Origin: Aquificota bacterium
GTDB taxonomy: Bacteria > Aquificota > Aquificia > Aquificales > Hydrogenothermaceae
Length of the DNA: 11,339 nt
Direction: 5' to 3'
NCBI GenBank assembly: GCA_013153795.1
Contig: JAADDV010000019.1
Span: 1-11,339 of the forward strand
The position numbers and the translations under genes were made by a program. Below, piece after piece: positions 1 through 5,028 of the stretch; position 1 is the stretch's first letter; every line of letters begins with the position of its first letter. The notes under the pieces were generated by a model. It was given only the letters and a program-made list of their open reading frames with translations. It searched no databases and had not been told where the DNA came from.

Positions 1-346
1 ATCCTCTTTTCTGCCGAGCCTTAGGATTTTTGAACTTTTCTTAATGCCACTTTTTATCTTCTCTTTAAAAGGGGAGTTTATGTGAATTATCCATTTGCAC
101 TGGTGGAGTTTTTGAAAGGGGATAATGTTAGTTTTAAGCTCTTTTTTTGTTTGTAATAATAACTGCTTCTTTTTGAAGGATACTGATTTAAAATAGCTCT
201 ATATGGAAGTTGATGAGACCAAAAGATGATAGGCTGTAAACCGATAAACTTAGTATATCTGAACAATAGAAACCTAAAAAAATCTGCTAAAATTTTTGAT
301 GGAGAGTATTTAGTGGAAATGCTGTGAGTGTCAAGGAGCTTTATAA
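1..346. other. Left flank with no defensible gene
   Basis: All six frames are broken or composition-poor. One minus-strand frame stays open from 377 to 87, but it overlaps the start of the methylase gene, has no ribosome site and resembles no family I know. A plus-strand frame without a start codon runs from about 34 to 153 and ends in TAA; it could be the tail of a decayed gene, but I cannot identify it. No clear -35/-10 pair, tRNA, terminator or terminal inverted repeat is visible. The right edge contains the ribosome site of the methylase (AAGGAGC at about 333-339). This may be the left junction of an acquired cassette. Confidence 0.4.
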
Positions 347-1171
347 ATGAAAGTTTTAACACATAAGCCAAAGCCATTTGTAAAATGGGCAGGTGGAAAA
401 AGGCAACTTATAAAAATTTTAAAATTTTATCTACCAATTGAATATAAAACTTATATAGAGCCTTTTGTAGGCGGTGGAGCTTTATTGTTTGAAACTCTCC
501 CCAAAAAAGCTATTATAAATGATATAAATGCAGAATTAATTAACGCATATAACGTAATAAAGAATAATGTAGATGAATTAATTGAAAGTTTAAAATATCA
601 CAAAAATGAAAAAAATTATTACTATTACATCAGAAGTTTAGATCCCGATAAACTAACTCCTATAGAAAGGGCAAGTAGATTTATATATCTAAACAAAACT
701 TGTTTTAATGGTTTATATAGGGAAAACTCAAAAGGTAAATTTAATGTTCCCTTTGGGAATTACAAAAATCCCAAAATAGTTGATGAAGAAAATCTAAAAG
801 CTATTTCTGAATATTTAAACACTTATGATATAAAAATTTTCAATGGAGATTATAAAGAAGTTTGCGAATTAGCAGAAAAAGGAGATTTCATATATTTTGA
901 TCCCCCTTACTATCCTCTAAATAAAACTGCATCATTTACTAAATATAACAAATACGACTTTACAGAAAAAGACCAAATTGAATTGGCAAATCTATTTAAA
1001 GAATTGGATAGAAAAGGCTGTTATATTTTGTTATCTAATTCTAATACAAACTTTATAAGAAAGCTTTATAAAGATTACGAAATAATTGAATTAGAAGCAA
1101 ACAGATTTATAAATAGTAAAGGAGATAGGAGAGGTAAAAGCAAAATAGAAGTTTTAATCAAAAATTTTTAA
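347..1171 (+). CDS. dam: Dam/DpnM-type DNA adenine-N6 methyltransferase (GATC)
   Basis: Transfers a methyl group from S-adenosylmethionine to adenine N6, by family most likely in GATC. The 274 residues contain the D12-class (alpha) signature in order: FVKWAGGKRQ near residues 11-20 (motif X), IEPFVGGGALLF near 37-48 (motif I, cofactor binding), a target-recognition stretch near 111-144 with NKTCFNGLYR and FNVPFG as in DpnM/T4 Dam proteins, and the catalytic DPPY at 185-188. Length is normal for the family (about 270-285). The ATG at 347 follows AAGGAGC with an 8-base gap. The nuclease gene starts 11 bases after the stop, so the two form a restriction-modification pair. By eye the gene is more AT-rich than czcA, and it contains two of the window's three GATC sites (641, 899). 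GATC specificity is inferred from the family, not seen directly. Confidence 0.93.
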   Translation: MKVLTHKPKPFVKWAGGKRQLIKILKFYLPIEYKTYIEPFVGGGALLFETLPKKAIINDINAELINAYNVIKNNVDELIESLKYHKNEKNYYYYIRSLDPDKLTPIERASRFIYLNKTCFNGLYRENSKGKFNVPFGNYKNPKIVDEENLKAISEYLNTYDIKIFNGDYKEVCELAEKGDFIYFDPPYYPLNKTASFTKYNKYDFTEKDQIELANLFKELDRKGCYILLSNSNTNFIRKLYKDYEIIELEANRFINSKGDRRGKSKIEVLIKNF

Positions 1172-1182
1172 TAAGAGTTTTA

Positions 1183-1791
1183 ATGGATAGAAAAGAAGCA
1201 TTAGAAAAAGGAAAATTATTAATAGGAAAAGATTTAAGAAAGCTTGCAGACGAATTAGGTATAACTGTGTTTAAAGAAGGAAAGAAAAACAAAGGTTGGG
1301 CTGGGCATGTAATTGAAAGGTATTTAGGACTACCTTTGAACTCATCTCAAGCTCCAAACTTTGGTTCATGGGAACTGAAAGTTATTTCTTTAAAGCATTT
1401 AAAATCAGGAGATTTAACGATTAAAGAAACAATGGCTATAACAATGATTGATCCAATAAATGTTGTCCAAACACCTTTTGAAGAAAGTCATTTGCTATTA
1501 AAATTAAAGAAAATCCTTATTTTTGCACGTGTTTGGGAAGGAAAAGAAGAGCCTCACTCAATATTACACGGAATATATGAATTTGATTTAACTAATAGGG
1601 AACTGTATGAACAGATAAAAGAGGATTATGAGACAGTGAGAAAAGTAATAAAAACAAAAGGTTTTAACTCCTTAACAGGAAAAATGGGAGTGTATATTCA
1701 GCCACGTACAAAAGGAAGAGGTCATGGAAGCAAAACAAGAGCTTTTTATGCTAAAAAAAATCTTTTAAAGAAAATAATTTTTGGAAAATAA
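1183..1791 (+). CDS. MutH/Sau3AI-family restriction endonuclease (predicted GATC)
   Basis: Predicted DNA endonuclease partner of the upstream methylase. The 202 residues align by eye with MutH: KNKGWAGHVIERYLG at 35-49 matches the RDKGW...LLEIWLG region, WELKV at 63-67 matches VELKT, and RAFYAKKNLL at 186-195 matches the MutH C-terminal RGFYLKKNF. The expected active site is D...ExK. Here E64 and K66 are present, but the acidic position is N59 (codon AAC), with the spacing N-x4-E-x-K. The length fits one MutH domain; Sau3AI is about twice as long with two such domains. It is more likely a restriction enzyme than a mismatch-repair nicking factor, because it sits directly beside a DpnM-type methylase. 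The ribosome site is weak (AAGAG), which suggests coupling to the methylase. It carries the third GATC of the window (1450). Confidence 0.85.
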   Translation: MDRKEALEKGKLLIGKDLRKLADELGITVFKEGKKNKGWAGHVIERYLGLPLNSSQAPNFGSWELKVISLKHLKSGDLTIKETMAITMIDPINVVQTPFEESHLLLKLKKILIFARVWEGKEEPHSILHGIYEFDLTNRELYEQIKEDYETVRKVIKTKGFNSLTGKMGVYIQPRTKGRGHGSKTRAFYAKKNLLKKIIFGK

Positions 1792-1861
1792 GCTTGCCAA
1801 ACACATAAATATTATGTTCAATCTCATAAAATTTTCACTGTCTGAGTTTAGAATAAACTTT

Positions 1862-2170
1862 ATGATTTTTTTTAAAAGAGTCTTAGCAAGCTTTGTTTTG
1901 ATAGGTTTTTTGTTTAATGTTTTTCATGATTTTGTATTTTATAAAGTAGACCCCTGTGCTGATTATATTGTTTCATACCTGAGTATAGATAAAGAAAAAA
2001 CCCAAAAAGATACTTTTTGTAAGATACATCATGAATTGCATCAAAACTATATAGAACCTGAAGTTTTTATTCAGATAAATTCTACTCAGAATGAATACAC
2101 ATTTTTCTACCAAAAACCACATATAAAACCTTGTCAAACATCTATTTTTAAACCGCCTAAAACTGCCTAA
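1862..2170 (+). CDS. Small Cys/His-rich exported or membrane-anchored protein upstream of czcC
   Basis: I recognise no named family. From the ATG at 1862 the product is 102 residues. It has a basic N-terminus (FFKR) and a hydrophobic segment near residues 5-22, read as a signal peptide or signal anchor. A periplasmic tail follows with scattered Cys and His (HDF, a PC pair near 31-32, C and HH in the middle, PC near the end), which could bind metal. The reading frame is open back to 1781, overlapping the nuclease gene, but the residues before 1862 are not signal-like. Other starts are 1814 (ATG) and 1781; none has a good ribosome site. It sits 56 bases before czcC, the place held by the small exported CzcI protein in the classic czcICBA operon. 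A role in metal sensing or handling is inferred from position and composition only. Confidence 0.6.
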   Translation: MIFFKRVLASFVLIGFLFNVFHDFVFYKVDPCADYIVSYLSIDKEKTQKDTFCKIHHELHQNYIEPEVFIQINSTQNEYTFFYQKPHIKPCQTSIFKPPKTA

Positions 2171-2199
2171 ATCTGTCTTTTTACACCCTTATTCTGTCT
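2155..2199. repeat. Short direct repeats just upstream of czcC
   Basis: GCCTAAA occurs at 2155-2161 and 2165-2171 (10 bases apart), and TCTGTCT at 2172-2178 and 2193-2199 (21 bases apart, two helical turns). They span the end of the small exported-protein gene and the gap before czcC. Such spacing could suit a regulator dimer, but no matching regulator gene is in the window. Confidence 0.3.
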
Positions 2200-2226
2200 A
2201 TATTCCCAAATACAAAGGAGGTTAAT

Positions 2227-3423
2227 ATGTTTCGCAGTGTATTTGTTGTATTTTTAGTTAGTTTTTGCGTTGCATTAGGAGAAACATTTGAAGAAGTTCT
2301 TAATGAAAGTCTAAAAAATAGCTATCTAGTAAAACAAAAGCTTTATCAGGTAAAAGCTTTAGAAGGAAATATTTTTTCAGCAAAAGCTCTAAACAATCCT
2401 GAAATATCTATAGAATTTGGAAGGCTATACTCTCAAACAGACAGTGGAGTAGCTCTAACAGCATTGTCTATTCAGCAGCAACTAAGACTATGGGGGGAAA
2501 GAAAGTATGCAAAAGAAGCAGCTGTTTTACAGAAAAAATCCAGTGAGTTTATGTTTAAAAGCTTTATAAACAGTTTTTCTGGAGAAATTTATAAGAAGTT
2601 TTATGAAGGTTTATACAAAAAAGAGCTTATTAAGGCAAAAAAGCAGGAGCTTGAGCTTTTGAAACAGCTATACAGTTTTCTTAAAAAAAGTTATAAACTT
2701 GGAGAAAGTGTTCTTTTAGATATTCTGCAAGTAGAAAAAGACATTCAGATTGTTTCTGTACAACTTGAAAATCTAAAAGCCCAATATAAAAAGTCTCTTC
2801 AAGAAATCTCTGTTTATACAGGAAGAAAAGTAGAAGACATTCAGGGAGATTTTTATCTGCTGAAAGACATTAAGGACACAGATATGCAAAAGCTTCCTTC
2901 GTTAGTTTTACTGGATTATATGGAGCAGTCTTTAGAAAAGCAGATAAAAAGACAAAAAGCTCTTTCAAAACCTCAAATTTCTTTAGGTTTAACAGCTGAA
3001 GAAGACCCTGTAGATTTAGGGAAGTATGAGTTTGGAGTTTCTCTTTCTTCAACGATTCCTGTTTTTTATAAAAGACAGGGAGAAATTTTATCCCTTGTCT
3101 ACCAGAAAAAAGCAGTTTTATCCCAAAAAAAACAGGTTTTTCTTGAAACACAAGCAAAAGTGCAAAGTTTAAAAAATCAATATCAGGTTTTTAAAAATCA
3201 GATACAAAAAATAAAAACAGAAACACTAAAGAAGATAGAAAAAGCTTTAAAACTTGCTGAAGAAAGCTACAAACTTGGAGCTATCTCTTTCTTTGAGTAT
3301 TCATCTGTTAGAAAACAGTATTTTGAAACTCTTGTATTTAAAAATCAGCTTGTAAATCAGGCTCACCAGATTTATGGGGACTACCTAAAAATCGTAGGAA
3401 TAAAAGAAGGAGGTTTAAAATAA
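2227..3423 (+). CDS. czcC: CzcC/TolC-family outer-membrane efflux protein
   Basis: Outer-membrane channel of a tripartite metal efflux pump, extending into the periplasm to meet the CzcB adaptor. The 398 residues start with a signal peptide (about 1-18, cleavage near VALG). Two related halves follow, rich in long amphipathic helices with the Leu/Lys/Gln/Glu pattern of the outer membrane efflux (OEP) repeat. One half contains NPEISIEFG near 56-64 and the other QISLGLTAEEDP, each followed by coiled-coil stretches. The length is slightly below the usual 410-470. The ATG at 2227 has a near-perfect ribosome site (AAAGGAGG, 2214-2221). The stop overlaps the czcB start as TAATG, so the two are co-translated. 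The exact metal cannot be read from this gene. Confidence 0.9.
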   Translation: MFRSVFVVFLVSFCVALGETFEEVLNESLKNSYLVKQKLYQVKALEGNIFSAKALNNPEISIEFGRLYSQTDSGVALTALSIQQQLRLWGERKYAKEAAVLQKKSSEFMFKSFINSFSGEIYKKFYEGLYKKELIKAKKQELELLKQLYSFLKKSYKLGESVLLDILQVEKDIQIVSVQLENLKAQYKKSLQEISVYTGRKVEDIQGDFYLLKDIKDTDMQKLPSLVLLDYMEQSLEKQIKRQKALSKPQISLGLTAEEDPVDLGKYEFGVSLSSTIPVFYKRQGEILSLVYQKKAVLSQKKQVFLETQAKVQSLKNQYQVFKNQIQKIKTETLKKIEKALKLAEESYKLGAISFFEYSSVRKQYFETLVFKNQLVNQAHQIYGDYLKIVGIKEGGLK

Positions 3424-4490
3424 TGAGAGTTTTACTTTTGGTTTTTGCTTTCATATTTTCTGTAGCTTTAGCAGAAGAAGAAAACATCGTTTCAAAAACT
3501 GATATTATCCCTTTAGATGTTCAAAAAAGACTTGGAATAAAAGCAGAAAAAGTAAAAAGGCAGACAATAAACATTACAAAAACATACCCAGCTGTTGTAA
3601 GGGACGACCTTACGCTGTCAGAAGCTATTTATTCACCGGTAGATGGACTTGTTAGAAAACTTTTAGTAAAAGAGGGAGACCATGTAAAAAAAGGACAAGC
3701 TGTAGCATATGTTTATTCGCCAGCTATTGCCCAGATGATAGCTAATATAAAACAGGCAAGAGTAAAGCTAAAAACAGCAAAAGAACTTTATCTAAAAGAA
3801 AAAGAGCTTTTTGAGAAAAAAGTTATTCCGTATAACAGATTTTTTAAAGCAAAACTTGAGTATGAAAATGCAAGAGCAAATCTGAATGCTTTACTGGAAA
3901 GTCTCAGAATTTATGGAGAGATAAAAAACAATCTTCTTGTTCTCAGAACAACAATGGAAGGATATGTTGCAAAACAGAATGTAGTAAAAGGGGACAGTGT
4001 AGGAATAGACAAAATGCTTTTTAAAATCCATGCTCATGATAGGCTCTGGACAGTTGCCTTTGTTCCAGTTGAAGAAAGTGTTCTTATGAAAAAAGGATTA
4101 AAGGCAACTGTTGTATCACCTTTAGGAAAAACAACAGGAGTTGTTGATTTTGTCAGTCATTCTGTAGACCCAGACACAAAAAGAGTAGAGGTTAGAGTTA
4201 TCACAGACAATAGAAAAGAAGTTTTAAAACCAGGGATGTATGTTGATGCTGTTTTCAAAATAGGAAATATAACAGGACTCTTTGTCCCTGCTTCAGCTGT
4301 TGTTATGAAAGATGGGGAATTTTTTGTTTTTCTGAAAGAAGGAGAGCATTTCAAACCTGTAAAAGTTGAAGTTGGAAGGAGAATAAACGGACTTTATGAG
4401 ATAAAAAGTGGCTTAAAAGAAGGTCAGGAAGTTGTTGTAAAAGGAACAATTCATCTGAAAGCTAAATTCTTCGGCGAGGCAGAGGAATAG
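3423..4490 (+). CDS. czcB: CzcB/CusB-type periplasmic adaptor of RND metal efflux pump
   Basis: Membrane-fusion protein linking the CzcA pump to the CzcC channel. The 355 residues have a signal peptide ending near residue 17 (VALA, then EEE). A first lipoyl-like half follows (SPVDGLVRKLLVKEGDHVKKGQ), then a coiled-coil hairpin rich in Lys/Glu/Ala near residues 105-165 (KQARVKLKTAKELYLKEKELFEKK begins it). The second lipoyl half (TMEGYVAKQNVVKGDSV), a beta-barrel part and a C-terminal membrane-proximal domain (VPASAVVMKDGEFFVF) complete it. I see no Met-rich N-terminal stretch like that used by CusB for copper, so a divalent substrate is equally possible. The start overlaps the czcC stop and has AGGAGG upstream. 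The gene ends at 4490, one base short of the stop of an opposing small ORF, with no terminator visible. Confidence 0.9.
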   Translation: MRVLLLVFAFIFSVALAEEENIVSKTDIIPLDVQKRLGIKAEKVKRQTINITKTYPAVVRDDLTLSEAIYSPVDGLVRKLLVKEGDHVKKGQAVAYVYSPAIAQMIANIKQARVKLKTAKELYLKEKELFEKKVIPYNRFFKAKLEYENARANLNALLESLRIYGEIKNNLLVLRTTMEGYVAKQNVVKGDSVGIDKMLFKIHAHDRLWTVAFVPVEESVLMKKGLKATVVSPLGKTTGVVDFVSHSVDPDTKRVEVRVITDNRKEVLKPGMYVDAVFKIGNITGLFVPASAVVMKDGEFFVFLKEGEHFKPVKVEVGRRINGLYEIKSGLKEGQEVVVKGTIHLKAKFFGEAEE

Positions 4491-4613
4491 TCATGAGTGT
4501 TTTTCTTTTCTTTCAAAAACAGATAGAAGCTTTGGCATCCATAAAGGAAGTGTTCCATACACCAAAATCATTAAAAGAAGCATTAAACCTACAAAGACAA
4601 TTAAACTATCCAT
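4491..4613 (-). CDS. Small membrane protein ORF s4 (40 aa), unrecognised
   Basis: Minus-strand ORF of 40 residues, starting MDSLIVFVGL and ending ERKEKHS. One hydrophobic segment covers about residues 4-20, followed by a short amphipathic, basic tail, so a single-pass membrane protein is likely. The ATG at 4613 has AGAGG six bases upstream, and the gene overlaps the end of ORF s3 by 8 bases. Its stop lies immediately against the czcB stop, tail to tail. No family is recognised. The size and topology recall small pump-associated proteins such as AcrZ or KdpF, but that is analogy only. The main support is the operon-like overlap, the ribosome site and the G-over-C excess on the minus strand in this region. 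Confidence 0.5.
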   Translation of the reverse strand: MDSLIVFVGLMLLLMILVYGTLPLWMPKLLSVFERKEKHS

Positions 4614-4830
4614 CTTTATCCTCTGTTTTTTTCCAAATAAGTCCTGTTAAAACAACAGTGAACTCTATCAAAAATATTTCTTTTTCTAAAGGAGAAGGAT
4701 TTTTTACATATTCTTTTAACAAATCACCAAGATACATTAAAACAAGAATAAATAGGACTCTTAAACCTCTTCTTATTTCCTTAAGTTCTTCATACTTAAC
4801 ACTTTTTATACTTTCTGTTTTTGTTTTTTC
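4606..4830 (-). pseudogene. ORF s3: in-frame continuation of s2 if one A is added
   Basis: This minus-strand frame reads 74 residues to a TAG stop and looks strongly coding (KYEELKEIRRGLRVLFILV, then a loop, then a second hydrophobic stretch EIFLIEFTVVLTG). It has no ATG, GTG or TTG near its beginning; the first in-frame ATG is at 4737, which would discard half the apparent protein. It continues ORF s2 exactly if the A6 tract (plus-strand T6 at 4824-4829) had seven As, giving a 104-residue protein with about three hydrophobic segments. So it is either the 3' half of a gene broken by a one-base deletion or sequencing error, a product of slippage at the A tract, or a 43-residue protein started at 4737. 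The coordinates mark the readable frame rather than a proven start. Confidence 0.45.
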
Positions 4831-4919
4831 TGAAAACTTAAAGCTAACCAGTAAACTAAGAGACCAAATAGTGCAACAATACCACCTAAAAACAATATAT
4901 TCAAAGCTTCAGGACTCAT
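4806..4919 (-). CDS. Small membrane protein ORF s2 (37 aa), unrecognised
   Basis: Minus-strand ORF of 37 residues: a short N-terminus (MSPEALN), one strongly hydrophobic segment at about residues 8-28 ending in a Tyr-Trp pair, and a very basic Gln/Lys tail. This is the shape of a single-pass membrane protein with the tail in the cytoplasm. The ATG at 4919 has an excellent ribosome site (AAAGGAG, 4933-4927) and overlaps the s1 stop as TAATG. The tail is encoded by an A6 and A5 run, after which the frame stops; one added A joins it to ORF s3. I do not recognise the family. The region has about twice as many C as G on the plus strand, opposite to the flanking czc genes, which favours coding on the minus strand. 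Confidence 0.55.
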   Translation of the reverse strand: MSPEALNILFLGGIVALFGLLVYWLALSFQKKQKQKV

Positions 4920-4996
4920 TATCCTTCTCCTTTAAAGAGCTTAGGAATACACCAATAGCTAATTCCAAGCTCATTAAGTCCTTTAAACAAGTCCAT
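4919..4996 (-). CDS. Tiny ORF s1 (25 aa) or leader of the opposing cluster
   Basis: Minus-strand ORF of 25 residues starting MDLFKGLNEL, with a Tyr-Trp-Cys triplet near the middle and the C-terminus LFKGEG. Its stop overlaps the s2 start as TAATG, and its last codons contain the s2 ribosome site. It has no ribosome site of its own, but its ATG lies six bases after a perfect TATAAT, so it could be read from a leaderless transcript. It may be a genuine peptide, a leader peptide that couples translation of s2, or simply 5' untranslated RNA. Too short to assign. Confidence 0.3.
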   Translation of the reverse strand: MDLFKGLNELGISYWCIPKLFKGEG

Positions 4997-5002
4997 GTGT
5001 GA

Positions 5003-5008
5003 ATTATA
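5003..5008 (-). promoter_or_regulatory. Candidate -10 box for the minus-strand small-ORF cluster
   Basis: TATAAT reads on the minus strand, and the expected transcription start, about seven bases downstream, falls on the A of the s1 ATG. The -35 area (17-base spacing, about 5026-5031) does not resemble TTGACA, so the call rests on the -10 box and its position. It lies within 30 bases of the czcA start codon, which is read in the opposite direction. Confidence 0.35.
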
Positions 5009-5028
5009 TCAAAAAGCAGGAGGTTGAG

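Noticed and set aside
87..377. Minus-strand ORF of 96 residues
   Set aside because: It overlaps the methylase start, has no ribosome site and shows no family features.
347..1791. Dam plus MutH as a methyl-directed mismatch-repair module
   Set aside because: The adjacent arrangement and the DpnM-like methylase fit restriction-modification, and no mutS or mutL is present. MutH-based repair is known mainly from gamma-proteobacteria.
1781..1861. N-terminal extension of the small exported protein from the ATG at 1781
   Set aside because: It overlaps the nuclease gene, and its residues would bury the signal-like segment; the ATG at 1862 gives a normal signal-type start.
1790..1893. Inverted copies of AAGCTTGC (about 1790-1797 and 1886-1893)
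   Set aside because: About 90 bases apart, only 8 bases long and AAGCTT-based words are common in this sequence; no target duplication or transposase nearby.
4493..5002. Plus-strand ORF of 169 residues between czcB and czcA, with a GAGG a few bases before its ATG
   Set aside because: The GAGG is part of the czcB C-terminal codons, the product is Ser/Lys/Phe-rich without recognisable domains, and the C-over-G excess is typical of a non-coding complement. The minus strand offers better starts and overlaps. Not fully excluded.
4999..5028. Upstream GTG start for czcA adding ten residues
   Set aside because: No ribosome site precedes it, while the ATG at 5029 has AGGAGG and begins directly with the expected short N-terminus before TM1.
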